Origin: Sycobia sp. Sy_11 | Taxonomy: Eukaryota > Arthropoda > Insecta > Hymenoptera > Epichrysomallidae | Assembly: GCA_018907035.1 (NCBI GenBank) | Contig: JACCIC010000099.1 | Location: 1,518,501 to 1,582,500, forward strand | DNA: 64,000 nt | Direction: 5' to 3' | Shown: positions 24,433 through 37,549 of the stretch, in pieces | How positions within the stretch are numbered: position 1 is the stretch's first letter | Layout of the letters: every line of letters begins with the position of its first letter | Notes under the pieces: model-generated | The model's input: only the letters and a program-made list of their open reading frames with translations | What the model was told of the DNA's origin: nothing | Database searches by the model: none | Made by a program: the position numbers and the translations under genes

Positions 24433-27288
24433 CACGCGAATGCCGTGCGTCTGTAGGTGTATGTTCCACAAGCGGGTACTTGGCCAATACTCCGACAGTC
24501 GGTACTCGGCCGGTCCACATTCTACATTCGCCTCGCGTATAGTGTACACGCATTGGCAGCGCTCGCGAATTATTTGAATTTCGAGGCTGCTCCCTTCGAA
24601 ATCCGAAAACGCCCCCGGCTTTTATCGATCGTAAACGTTCAATCCCGGCGGCAACCGCGCCTCTCGATCCCACGTGGCGCGGCATTACTGCGAACGTTCC
24701 CGTTCGAACGGCCGGAGTGTATTAAATCGGCGCCCTGCGTTTATAAGCACGAAAATGCGCGCTCGCCCCGCGGAAGCGAACGTGCACAATGCGAACGATA
24801 GCGGGATTTGGACTTTTAATATAATACGAAGCGTTCGAGCAACAGCTGATATTATCCAATTCAATCGTTATAAGCTGGCACGCGCGGCCGCACATACTTT
24901 TTTTATAGCGTCCCGTAATTTTTACGCAGTCAATTTTGCACGATTCATGCCGATTTGCTCGTCACGCGATAAAAGGAAACGCGCGCCAAATAGAAACCAT
25001 GGACATATTCTCCGTAGATTTTATGTCTAATTGGTCGCTGGTTTGCGCAAGCGTTGGGGACATGGGAAAGGGGGACGCGGTACAACGGTTCACACTTTTG
25101 CTCGCGCTCTCCGCCCAAGTTTTTCGGCTCGTTCAAGAGCGAGGGCTTTTTTTATTTTCGCGTTCTCCTAGTGGAAGATTATTGCCGACGGCGAGGGCGG
25201 CTCTAACGCGAGCGCGTAAACGGCGCGCGCTGCAGTGCTTGCGGGACTCGCCTGTATACGTAGGCTCTTTTATGCCGACAAGCGCGCGCGTGCTCGCGTC
25301 GCAGCCGTTATATAATAAGGCACTCGGCACACCTCACGTGACTCGAGTTTATACGTATTATAGCTGTAAGCTCGCAGCGCACGGAATCGCGCGTCCTCTC
25401 TCTCTCTCTCTCTCGCGGTGACGATGCACGGGGCTCTTATACCAGCGGGAGGATATTCCGATATATACATAAACACGAAGTTTATACGAGCGCTTTCGCC
25501 TTTTGTCGAGGAGGCGCGCGTGCCGAATGCCCCGATCTCTCTGCACCTCTTCCGGGGCTCTCGCGCAGCGCCGCCGTCTTCGATTTATTTTTCCAGCATA
25601 TATAACATATATAGACTAGCATCCGCGCAACTCGGCAGAGATTTGAAAGGATTTACGATGGGCGCAGGAACGACGTGATTTTTCAGTCGCACAACAAGAT
25701 TGAGCTCGTTCTCTTCTTTTCCTCCGCGTTTTTGTTTTGTTACCTAAAAATAAAAAACAGGGCTCGTTTTAGATTCTCGTAAAAAAATTCAAGCGGCTCT
25801 CTAAATGCAAGAAGTAGCGAGGGTTTTTTTTTGCCACTACGGAATTTATATTTGTGCGGTTAAAAGAGGTCTTGAAATATTGCAAATAAAGTCGAGGCAC
25901 CGCGGCCGAAGGTGCAGGGTCGAAATTGCGTAATCTTTTTGCGCGCTACTATACCGCGGCGTCGCACGTTATACGTTTACTACTTATTTACTGCGCACTC
26001 GGTCGACGCCGAATTATACAGACAGCGAAAACTCCCTGTTTGTCCTTTAAAAAATTCCCGGAAGCTCGTTTTGAGATGGCAAGTGAAGCTTTAATGCTTC
26101 ATTTTATTTTTAAAACACGTTTTAAAATGAATGTTTGTTTATTCGACGTAGGTCATACATGGGGATCTTAAAATATTTTTTATTAATTTTTATGTATTGG
26201 TGGTTATCCAGATCCTGATATGCAATCTTCAGCTACTCTGGATTAGAGATATTTTCTATGTAAATTTAGAATTAATTGAGAAAAAATGTTTGGGAATCAG
26301 TAAATTCGAATAAATAGTAACTTTATCCGATGCTACTGAATTTTTGTGATCTACTACATATGAAAATTTCAATCGAAATTTCTTAAGAAATTCTTACTCT
26401 CTGCTTTATTTATATTTTCGGTATTAAATTTTATGTAATTAAGCATTTAATCAATTTACCGGACGCATAAATATTACACGTATATGTTATAATTGAAAAA
26501 TTGTTTTTAAGTCTGAGACGTTTGTAGATATACTGTACAACGTCTCGTTGATAAGAATACGAGGCTTAAAATATTATATTATTTCTCGGACAAATATTTA
26601 ATTAATATCTTTTCTGAAATCTGTTGAAGTAAACGTGTGTGGAATGAATTCAAAAAAATAATTGCATCACTAAAAAATTCAAACAATTGAGTTTGTAAAA
26701 GAAGAACCGATGTAAATACAAAATTTTCGATTATGCTTCCTCGTCTTGGCGACGAATATAGTGATGAAAAAACTCGCTACGATTTCAGCCCGTGTAAATA
26801 AAATAGAAGAACCGTAGAATATACGGATACGAAAGAGAGCAAAAGAAAGGAATCGAGAAAGAGATATGAAAACTTGGGAAATTCGAGCTCGCTCGAGCGT
26901 GATCACGGGATTTATACAACTGGAAAATCTAGGCGTGCTTTTTCGCGTCGCAACGGAGGACGAGTACCATGTATATAAAATACACGCCGCTCGATCCAGC
27001 GAACGCCGAGCTCTCGCGCACCCTTCACTTGAGCGCGTGACATTAAAAATGGGGTAATATAGGATCGACAGTGATTGTCGTCGGGGCTCGAACTTCTATA
27101 TAGACATATATGTATATACACAGACACAATAAAAAATCATGACAGGTAGGCGGGAGTGAGCAGAGAGGAGAAGATCCATCTATCCGTCGCTTCGAGCATC
27201 TATATAGTATACCTTAGCTGCGGATTCGTTAGAGCGTCTAATTCGTACGAGAGCCGCACAGCAGTGGATCCCTAGAGCCGTTCCCTTA

Positions 27289-27291
<3 letters not shown>

Positions 27292-27332
<41 letters not shown>
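27292..27332. repeat. (TA)n microsatellite
   Basis: Forty-one bases of TA. Confidence 0.95.
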
Positions 27333-27335
<3 letters not shown>

Positions 27336-27592
27336 GGTCGAATCGCGAATTTCCCGATGCATCGGATATACGCGGCCGGACGCGTTTCGTATAGATCCGA
27401 AAGCCCGGACTGTATTCGTCTCCCCGGAGGAATGCCCGCTGGTCCGGAGCGCTGCTGCAGGCTCCGGCAGTTCGGCGTTTGTACGGCGCGCGGGGCGAAG
27501 CTCTGCTGGGTAAAGGCATGCAACTCCGCGAAGCCTCGCACGTTGGGGAGGAAAGGTAGCTTGTGGGTTTCGGTGAGTGCAAGCCGCGACGT

Positions 27593-27597
<5 letters not shown>

Positions 27598-27645
<48 letters not shown>
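27598..27645. repeat. (TA)n microsatellite
   Basis: Forty-eight bases of TA; with the array at 27292 it brackets a 265-base GC-rich segment. Confidence 0.95.
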
Positions 27646-27653
<8 letters not shown>

Positions 27654-30475
27654 TAGAGCAACAGCAGAGCCGCATTTTCATCGCACTCCACAATGCGCCT
27701 TGTTACTGCGGAAGAGGGGGAGGCGGGTTAATGGAAATTTCGTTTACTAGAGCAACATCGTGTCTGTAGTTAGTGCCAATCACCGCTGGGATTACTGTCC
27801 TGACCAAATTCGAATCTCGATGCACGGCCCAGTTAGTTTGTTTCGTGTTTTTTTTTATTCTTTTGTTTTTTCCATCGATACGGTCGAATTATCCGATGGT
27901 CTTTCTATTCGCAAGATCATCTATTTTTACAGCTTCATAGCAGTCAATCTTGTTTCGGTGGTGTCAAAAGTCGCGAATAAAAAGTATTTCTCGATCGCAG
28001 TTCTCGCGACTAATTTAATCCTGATAACCAAAATTATTACAGTCACGGATAGACGCCTTTGCTCTGACTAAATTTCTTATGATTAATATTCTAACTCATT
28101 CTTAAAATTCTTAAAATGAACAAACTCGATTTTCTTATCCCAATCCATACAATCGCCCAAAAATGCAAATATAATTGGATTCTCAACTTCGGAATCAGCT
28201 CCGACCATAACTCCAATGCGCTACTCATAAAACTGCGCCCCAATAAGCCTCTAATCGAAAAGAGCTTCATCGTTGCTTTCGCATTCCGGCCTTGATCGGC
28301 ATTGTAAAGCATTCAGATTATCTTCTGCCCTCTCCAACTCGTTTATCCCTCTCTTTTTCCCTCTCGGGCCCTCCTCCTTTTCTCGCTTTTGCATCGACGC
28401 CGAGGCCACTTGGCCATTTCCGCCGGGACTCAATTACCGAGCAATCAGCGAGGGAGAAAGAGCGAGAGAAAAAATACTTTCCATCGGTCGGCGCATCAGG
28501 GATATGACGGAGACTCGTGGGATCTTCGACGTGGGAGGAGGACTTTAGCAGCAGGGCGGGGGGGGGGCGCTCAGTCGATGGCTCTTTCTGGGATTCTCGG
28601 TCACGCGTGACTTATCCCATGATCGATTATCGACTGCTCTTTCTCTCCGCTCGCTCTCGACCTCTTCAAAGTTATATACTCGGCGCCGAGTTTTATTAGC
28701 CGCTTGGCTCGATGCGGAAGGGCTGACCCACCCCCTCCCCGCACCCTACCTTCCACCCACGCAACACCGACATTTCTCGATCCCGCGACAATTTTCAATT
28801 CCGCAAAGAATCTCGTGAGTGAATTTAATCGAATCGGCCCAGCAGCTCCAGGGTCGCTCGAGCTCGTCGTCGTTCAGTTTGTATATAAAGGTCGTGCAGT
28901 CTTGTTGTTTCTTTTTCTTCGTATCGTCGGAAAGTATTGCAGTTCGATCATGTTCGATTCATATAATGTTCATTTTTCGCGAGGAAGTTTCCATCAATAT
29001 TTCAAAGACAGCAGTTTGGGCATGTTTTGCTATATACTTTATTTATAAGTTTTTTGAAAGTATAGCTTTATAGACGCAAAGCAACAATAAGAAAATTTAC
29101 CAATGTTATGTTATATTCGTATAGAAACGAAAATACGTATTTTAGTTGTAGTGCATTTGCGTTTAGCAGTATTGATGATGTTTAGAATTTAGAATTTTTA
29201 TTTTTAACGAAATTGGATCAGCATGAATGCGATTTGTGCTTACGATGAGTCTTTTAAGTTTCTAATTTGAAAACCACGATTTATTGTTGATTCAGAAATG
29301 TATAATTAAAAATGGTTTTACATTTCTCCATAATTAAAATTACAAATTTTGTTTGATTTTTTAATTGTTTTAGTCTGAAATGTACTTCAGCTTTAGTGTA
29401 CAAATTAATTATTTGCATCGTGAGATTTACCTCTCTTGGTTGCCTCGAGCGCAAACAACCTGACGAGTAATCAAATTCCACCAACAGCGATAAAATATTT
29501 ACTTATATTTACTTTTTATCGAAGACTCTTTTGAAAAAACATCCAAGAAGTATTTTATTTTTTTTTTTAAGTCACGTTTATCGAAGTCCCAAGTCGCTTA
29601 AATCATTTAAATTTGCATTTTATCAGATATACTAAGGAACGACAGCATTGCAATCATATTAATCACATACGATTTAACAATTGTGTATGAATAAAGTTTA
29701 TTGGAAAATTGAATTTTGAAACATTTACCTTTTTTAGTTATTCGGTTGTAATTCTATCACTGATTGCATGTATTAAGATCACGTATTAATACTTCGTTTG
29801 ACTGTTGATTTCTAAATTTTTATTACTTTATTTCTAAGTTCAACAGTGTGTGAGAGGCGAATAGCGCTGGAACACATAATTATATTACAATATAAACTTT
29901 CAGTTCAACAGTGAATATATAATAGAATACATTTCCACTACAGTTCCAATACATAATAGAAGTTTTTTTCATAGAACAAAAATTCTCCTTACTTTTCTGT
30001 GCATTTTTTTCGATGTGCTACGAATCGTAATAAACTGAGATCAATAATATTTATCACAATTTATATATTTATTTTACGTTTTTAAAACTAGTATTATCAT
30101 AAATACAATTTTTATTCATTTAATATCAGTTTTTAGTAACTTTTAAGGTAGGTGAATATTAGCAGATTCTATATTACCACGCGTTTCAGTTACGATTCGG
30201 CAATCGTTGGATAATTTTGTAGACACCATTTTTATGTTCTGTGGTAGATTTTATTGATGATTTGATTTCTGCTAAAACAGTAAGTAAAGGTAGGATATCA
30301 GCCTCAGCTGTATGATTAAAATCTACGTCGAATGAATTAGACTTGAATGCAATAAAGAAGAAAATCGGTAATACTTTCGAAATTAATAGGACAGGTCATT
30401 TAATTTCTTTTTAATATTTGTTTTACTGGACCAAATTTAATAAAAATTTTATTTCTATTTATGTCATTCAGATAC

Positions 30476-30517
30476 GAGATTATTATTTTTAATATCTGAG
30501 ATTATTATTTTTAATAT
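30476..30517. repeat. Direct duplication of 20 bases, period 22
   Basis: GAGATTATTATTTTTAATAT is found at 30476 and 30498. Confidence 0.75.
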
Positions 30518-31513
30518 TTTCGATTTTGTGGTTTTATTACTAATTAGTTTATAATATGGCCGAAACTAGTTTGCTAATCAAATATTTCTATATATACCAA
30601 TTTTAACAGATAATTTTGTTTCTTTTCCTAAAATAATTAATCGTGCTAAAAAAATTATTCGATATCTTATACTATTTAATGTGACGTGTTAAAAATTTAA
30701 TTCATTCGAAAGTTTTTTCAAAATTTTATTCTTAAATGCATGCCGATATTTAATCCGATTTAAACGACTATAAAAATTTTGTGATACCGTTACAATACAA
30801 TATTGTTCGCCCTTATACGATTTATCGCCGAAACCACACCCCCTCCCTCTCCCTTCCTGTCGCCCATATACTTGATTGTAGAACAGACTTATGAAACGGT
30901 ATCGTAAAAATTTTATCGTAACAGTTAATCTTTAGACGTAGTAGGCGCTTGGAAATAAGCGACAAGAGCGTATAATGCCCAACTTTTGTGATTCACAATC
31001 ACAATTTCCTTCGAACATACGATTATAAATTTTAAGTAATAATTCTCAGTGTAGTTACTCAATGCCCTTCAGTAATTTATTCGACGATTCGCACGTATAT
31101 AAATACATAAAGTTCCTCGTCAATAGGTCCGCGTTGGTTAATGCTTCTAAAGCTCTAAAGTATCAGTAATATCGAGTAAACAGCATTGGCTTAATCTGAA
31201 ATTTATAGCGACTAAATTATACCTATTTAGACTAAATCAGATAGTCTCCGTCCGAATTTCGTCAAACAATAGCGTATATACGAATTAAAACGATATTAAA
31301 TTTTTCAAAACGTCAAAGCGTATCAGAACCTCCAATAATGTACCAGCAGTCGCAGCAGCCGTTACTATGTCAACTCCGCATCAGAACGGGCTACAACGGT
31401 TGGCAACTTTGCCGCGACTATTGCGTCAATCTTTAGGATGTGACGGTTCTGACGTTCTGCATTGTGCTACGCCGATTTTCCGTAATTTCGTGTGAACTGT
31501 TCAACTATATACA

Positions 31514-31519
<6 letters not shown>

Positions 31520-31564
<45 letters not shown>
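31520..31564. repeat. (TA)n microsatellite
   Basis: Forty-five bases of TA. Confidence 0.95.
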
Positions 31565-31566
<2 letters not shown>

Positions 31567-31623
31567 GCATATTTTCGTTTTATTCATCGAGAACAACCAA
31601 CCGAATTGTGCGCCGGAACGAAT

Positions 31624-31700
31624 AAAAAAAAAACCGAGACTGACCGAATCGCAAAGGTTTGAACCTTTGACGCGTATCGATTCCAGCCGCGCGGGGCACG
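31624..31700 (-). repeat. Pol III-like remnant: B box plus T10
   Basis: The minus strand has a consensus-like B box GGTTCAAACC (31656-31665) inside an 8-bp palindrome, and ten T 22 bases further on (31624-31633). An A box is not clear. It could be the 3' half of a tRNA-derived element. Confidence 0.3.
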
Positions 31701-32914
31701 TGAGGAAATATATCAAGCTCTCTGGTCTTCCGGGCAGTAATTAGTGTGCCCCGACCCTTTCTCGAAATCGGGGATGGTGCATTGGGGTGATGAGTGCGCC
31801 CGCGCGCGCAGCCCTTCGCCGTGTATTCATGCGTCGTGAGTCAGCGATAATTAACGCTGCTGTATATATATATAGATAACACGTCAACCCGTCGCGTTGG
31901 CTGCAGGGGCTGGAAAATCGCGAATTTCGATTCATTCGGTGTGATATAGGAGACACCGCGCGATTCCTTATTGCACCTTGCCTTTGAGGTCTTTTTGTCA
32001 AATTATCGTATTATGTCGTTCTCACGCAAATACTTGCTCAAAGGATCGAGATTTCGTTGATCTAAATAAAAGCGCGAATTTTCGTGGCTGATTAAAAGGA
32101 ACATTATTATAATTTTCAAAGGAGGTGTATATAGTTTTCAGTGTTGTTATTGTATGAATTATATGACAAATATTATATAGACAGAAAACACATTGTTCAA
32201 AATATTTAATGCTATGGTGTCCTTTAATTTTGCTTTCTTTATTATACAATGCTTATACGTATATATGTATATATTTATATTATGCCATTGTAGCATGTGA
32301 TTATACTTTTATAAATGCTTTCAACTACATTTAAGGCAATATTAATAAAATAATTTAATAAAATTTTTAAAAGCCACTGATCTTTAGGCTTCATGCACGA
32401 TATAGATAAGTAATTTCGAAGGTATTTTATGAATGTACCGAATGCGGATTATTGTAACTTGCGCATAATGAAAATCACACCGATTGGCTTTGACTCTCGT
32501 GTTGCCAGGATTATGCCTTGGCGCTTCTCCATCGGAATTACGTTTGAATGAAAACATGACAGGCAAAAGCAAATGGGGGCAATTATCCGCATTCACTGCA
32601 CTCGCCTGATTAAAGCCGAAAGATTCATAATCTAATTTAAAAGTTAATCCAATGATATTGACAAAATTGAATAATTAAGAATATGTCACAATTTTATTAA
32701 TAAACCGACGTATATTTAGAGAAATATTAAAGTTTAGTACACGTGTAATAGATAATACGTCAAACTTGGAAGATTCAATATTTCGATTCTGCATTAACAT
32801 AACGTTTTTCATAACGTATTATTCGTCACGGTAGTTTTCTATCTACAAACAGAATCTTCTTAATGTCTAGAAGCTCCAGCGTACTGGTACCACGAGTTGG
32901 AACCGTGATAAATT

Positions 32915-32995
32915 TCTGCCACTGCTAATACTACAAGAACCACTATCACTATTACTACCATTATCACTGTTACCACTTCCATCACTACTGGCACA
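32915..32995. repeat. Imperfect ACT/ATC-rich trinucleotide region
   Basis: Runs of CACTATCACTATTACTACC type over about 80 bases. No reading frame across it is convincing; a degenerate microsatellite. Confidence 0.5.
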
Positions 32996-33663
32996 TTTTA
33001 CAGTACAATTGTTATGTTTGTAATTGCATCAAAAACTTTTACGGTAAATAGGAACCGCAAAATTACTTACGTTCTACGTTCTTTACAGAAATAAAAATTT
33101 TCTGTAAAATCCAATTTGCACGCAGGAAATTTTAAACTGAAATTTTTTGTCTTACTGCGAATACGCAAATGTTGCATTACCAGAGAGCCGGTCGCGCATC
33201 CTGCATAAATTTGCAATTATATAAAATACAAGAAGGCGCGAGGAGTCGTATAATTTATTTTTTTTTAACCGGAGCGCATTTAAGGAGGAACAAACATAAT
33301 GAACGAAAAAAAAAAAACAGGAGAAACTGGTCATTCTTAGCCTCGCAGAGGTAAAGAGCTCCCAAAGACAGCGATACAAGAGTTACGCGCGTATCTCGTC
33401 GGTTCCGCAATCTCGACGGCGCACGATCCCGTTTTCTCAAAATGCCGCCACGGCAACGAACTCTCCGAGTTAATAATCGTCCCCAGCGAAATTTCGTTTG
33501 CCCCCGCCCCCGCCGTCTCACACACAGTCCTCGGGTGTAATTGAAAGCGCCCGCTCGCGCGCGAGGAGAGGCGGATGGGGTAGATGCAAACACATATAAA
33601 CAAACGACGCGCTGCGCGCATATCTTCAACAACATACCGTCGCTCGCCGGTGTAATCAAAAGG

Positions 33664-33694
33664 TCCTCTCTCTCTCTCTCTCCTCTCTCTCTCC

Positions 33695-33735
<41 letters not shown>

Positions 33736-33757
33736 ACCTATCTATCTCTCTATCTCT
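33664..33757. repeat. (TC)n tract upstream of exon 2
   Basis: About 94 bases of TC with CCTC and TATC interruptions, ending some 60 bases before the exon. Confidence 0.95.
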
Positions 33758-33818
33758 CTACACGTATACGTATTCCCCGGCATTGTGTGCAATAAAGATC
33801 CTTTTGTGTGCTTTGCAG

Positions 33819-33983
33819 ATGTGGATGTACTCGCTGGGACGGGCGCTGCTGGACACAACGCCCCGGATGACGGCCCTCACTGGGACCGTCTCGGTCTCGC
33901 CCTCCTCGGCTCTGCAGTCGGTGCTGGCCGCCATGACCGAACCGGACCCCCGGCGGCGCGCTTCGCTCATGAACCTCCTGGAC
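33819..33983 (+). CDS. Coding exon 2 visible: KIND domain core
   Basis: Exactly 55 codons, phase 0 at both ends, between acceptor TTTGCAG and donor GAC|GTAAGT. It begins MWMYSLGRALLD. Joined to the EK of the previous exon this gives EKMWMYSLG, the most diagnostic KIND block, equivalent to the kinase helix carrying D-x-W-S-x-G. Residues 28-39 end in SVLAAMT and residues 43-54 read DPRRRASLMNLL, matching the position of the kinase segment with DP and a structural arginine (DPxxRPS-like). The insert between the two blocks (residues 13-27) varies in the family. The exon is flanked by simple repeats: a TC tract ends about 60 bases upstream and a TA array begins about 90 bases downstream. Confidence is high that this is a real exon and good that it is KIND. 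Confidence 0.9.
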
Positions 33984-34064
33984 GTAAGTATAAAAGCGTG
34001 CAGCTGCGCGCTCTGTATGTGTGAGTATGTGTATTGTACGCACATATATATGCATACATATATA

Positions 34065-34070
<6 letters not shown>

Positions 34071-34107
<37 letters not shown>
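34071..34107. repeat. (TA)n microsatellite downstream of exon 2
   Basis: Thirty-seven bases of TA, beginning about 90 bases after the donor; TATG and CATA units precede it. Confidence 0.95.
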
Positions 34108-34110
<3 letters not shown>

Positions 34111-35712
34111 ATATGTATATATACATTATATGGGCGCCAGGACGTAAAAGGACGAGCCTCGAGGCTCTAAGAAGAGCCGCACGTCCTCTGTGTATTGCGC
34201 GGGAGTGGCGCGAGAGCCGCGTCGCGTCGTTTCACGATGCTCGTTTCGTGGAAAGTTTAGTACATGCGCGCGGGTGGGTTGGCTTTCTCGGCGAAGAGAA
34301 TGGGCGACATGCCGGACGATATTGTTAATGAGGGAAGATTAACTATAGAAAAATTTTTAATTCTCATTTTGCTTTCAGTAATTATAAAGATAGTTTATCA
34401 ATATTACCGCTCTGAAACAAGTTCTGGGTGCCTTCGTAAAAGTTTGTTCATAAATGACTGGAGAAATTACTCCCTAGCAAATGACCGAAGTTTAACTTCA
34501 ATTCCTCCCAGACTTAAAAATGTCGCTCTATCGTAAAGTGTTATTTGTATTCACCGCGAGCAGAAGAAAACGGCATAAATGCAACGTTCTGACATCAGAC
34601 GAAAATAGACTTTTCTAGATGTGGATGTATCTAAACATTGTTTTCGGCTATGTAATTGGAACATTATAGATTTTAGTTACTTACATACCAGCCGTACGAT
34701 TAATATTTGATCGTGTAAGTCAATTTATTTGTTGCTACCTTTCTATTCTATCAAGTTCATTCGACTGTACAAAAATTTTTAAGAGTATATATATAATATT
34801 TTATTATAGTTGAAGTAATTGATCACTGTTGATACGAGAATTAAGATCAGTAGTAAGGATACGAGAAGTAAGTAAGATCGGTTTTACAAATAATCGATCC
34901 ATTTATAGTAACGCAAAATAGGATGGAGTTATTTGCAACATATTACTGTAAGTAAGAAAATGAGTGAATTCTTCGACTTAATACTAAATTTAATATTCAT
35001 TATTTCGAGACTCATCATTCACTGTCGTGAAAAGAACGTTAAAACCAACCTTCAAGAAACTGCTAATCCACTCTCTAGGGAATGGCACACTTTAGACATT
35101 ATGAAAGAGTGAGATGTGACTCTGTAGAAGCGGTTTTTCAATCCCTGGGTATTCTATATATATATATACATACATACATACATATTACATTCTTGGAGGA
35201 GGAAAGAGATAGAAACAGAAAGAGTCAGCTCAGACGCTGTACGAAAAGTAAAAGACACCCTCAATCCTCTATCGGTCGAGAAGGAGGGAGGGTAGCTGAC
35301 TGTACAGGTATCCAAAAGGAGACGGTCGCAGAATCTCACAGTCGGAGGGAAAACCCCGAGTTACACGGTCTTTATCGTAAGTGCGCGGATAAGGATCGGG
35401 CGAGAGCAGCCATCGCGCGAACCAGAAAGATACAGAAAGAGTAGGAGATAAAAGGAGCAAAGCCCCTACCGTTCGGTCTCGGCTAAGTACCCGGGCAGTA
35501 CTCGGGCTGCCAGTCCGTCCGCACAGTTACATACAGAGGAGGCTGCCGCGCGCGGGCTTTGAGAGGCAGCCGCTCTTTTCTCTCTTATTCCTCCCCCCTC
35601 CCGCCTCCAACTCCAGCCCTCTTTCTTCAGCACGCACTCTCCATCCCCTTCGCGAGTTGCCCTGCGACGAAGCTCTTTAATCCAGGCACTGTATATATGT
35701 GTATTATATATT

Positions 35713-35716
<4 letters not shown>

Positions 35717-35775
<59 letters not shown>
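35717..35775. repeat. (TA)n microsatellite
   Basis: Fifty-nine bases of TA. Confidence 0.95.
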
Positions 35776-35777
<2 letters not shown>

Positions 35778-36042
35778 GTCAATATAAAATTAAAACTCTT
35801 GATTTTACAAGACGATTTCGTGTGGGGAGAGGGGGGATAAGCTTTAAGCAAGATGTACCGGGGATAAAGGTAACGAGGAACAAGACCGTTCGGCCAATTT
35901 GTTTCGCGAGTCGGGCGGGCACTCTTTAGTCTTCCTGGCTGTACTTTTAACGTCTCTCTCTCTCTCTCTCTCTCTCTTTCTGCCCCCCCCCCTCTGCTCG
36001 GCTTAATTTTACTTGTCCCGTCTCTACCGCCTCTCTTTCTTT

Positions 36043-36048
<6 letters not shown>

Positions 36049-36095
<47 letters not shown>
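36049..36095. repeat. (TA)n microsatellite
   Basis: Forty-seven bases of TA. Confidence 0.95.
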
Positions 36096-36098
<3 letters not shown>

Positions 36099-37549
36099 TA
36101 CATACTTATACTTAGTAGGAGCCCGAGTGCATCTCAAATTTAAAACTCCCATTAGTTGTTAACGGGCTCCGAGGCTATTCGTGTATAAGAACTTGTTGAA
36201 GGGTTATTACAGGGAGATGCATAATCCGGCGTAGGCGCACGGCGCGTTTTGAAGGTACTTAATACACGGATTTTCATCCTCTCGCGCGGGCGAGCAAAGC
36301 AATAATAAAAAAGTACGTTAAGCCGATAATGGAAAGTAATTACTCAATTTTAGCTGACAATTTCCCAGAAGTTATATGTACTAGGAAACGAACTACTTTT
36401 CTAAATATCTCAACAAATAAAAAACTGTAGCGAGTGGGGAAGGGAGAGGAGACATTTTATGTTTAGCATAATACAAACTACAAGGAGTAGCTGCTATTGT
36501 AAAAAGCAAAAAATTAATATAGTATCCTCTTAGGCGCATCCGCAATAGCGTGTGTTATGTCCTTTAAGACAATCACGATCGACAGTAATAATATATATTT
36601 AGCTTTAGGCAAATAATTTCTTTTATGAAAAAAGATAGTTTTTAATAAAACTATTTTATCATTTCTTGTATAGGAAACTAACAATCTTATATGCAGAATA
36701 GTGTACAAATACAAATGTTATTTAAAAATATTTATTTTATGAAAAATCGAAAATTGATAAATTCAGAAAAACGCTAAGTTTAAATAAAATATGCAATTTA
36801 ATAACGCATATAAATGTGAATGAATTACTTGTCTCATATGTCATGCTAGAAGAAAAAGGACTATTCGAGATTATAAACAATAAAATAAGTCATATATATA
36901 TATTACATTAATTTTTCTGCATAGAATGAGAATTATCAAATAAAGATAATACATTGAAACATTATAGTAAAGTAGATATTAGGCTCTAATTGTAAGCAAG
37001 AGAACAGGTCGAAAATAAAATAAGGAATTCCATACAGATTTCATTTCAATGACCCTTTCATAGACTTGAAAGTGCAGGCATACATTCTTGCACGCAAATT
37101 TCACCCTAAATTATGAAGAGACAATTATTAAAAAGTTAGCTTATAAAGTAAAAGTATACTTATAAAATGGAGAAATAATCCCGGTCAAATACTTGATAAA
37201 GTGTAGGGCATAATAAACTATTACTATAACTTTAATATAAAAAATTCCGATTCCGTTTTAAAACAATTTGAACTTTCGTAAGTTCGCTAAATGAACAAAG
37301 CTGAATTTTCCAAGTCAATTTACAAAATACATTTATCAGAAGTAGAAACATGCCGGTTATAATCGGACAGATGTAAGACAGGGCATTTATATTCCATGCA
37401 TACAAATATAGGCGTTATTAAAGAAGTTTTTTTTACACAGCAGTCTTCCTAGTTATACCAGATACAAAACCATCGTCATTCTTCAATTTTTTTGTTACCC
37501 GTTGAGCCATTCATTTTCCATCAATTTTTCTGCCTTTTTGCAGAAATCT

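Larger units (their letters stand above)
23100..25680. other. Broad GC-rich, CpG-rich island in intron 1
   Basis: About 2.5 kb of sequence much richer in G, C and CpG than the surroundings, with many GCGC and CGCG. Long open frames occur on both strands, as expected of GC-rich DNA, and none has a recognisable domain. It could be an alternative promoter or enhancer. Confidence 0.4.
20121..33818 (+). other. Intron 1 visible (13.7 kb, phase 0)
   Basis: GT-AG intron starting GTAAGG and ending TTTGCAG. No missing exon is needed because EK and MWMYSLG are contiguous in the domain family. Contents: a mixed TC/TA/TG cluster at 21.6-21.76 kb, a very AT-rich patch at 22.5-22.65 kb, a tRNA-like element at 22.84-22.91 kb, a broad GC-rich island at 23.1-25.7 kb, paired TA arrays at 27.3 and 27.6 kb, AT-rich featureless sequence at 29.0-31.4 kb, a Pol III-like remnant at 31.6 kb and an imperfect ACT-rich repeat near 32.9 kb. 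No nested protein gene is recognised. Confidence 0.8.

Noticed and set aside
27272..27693. Frames of up to 139 codons with Tyr-Ile repeats
   Set aside because: Translations of TA arrays; not proteins.
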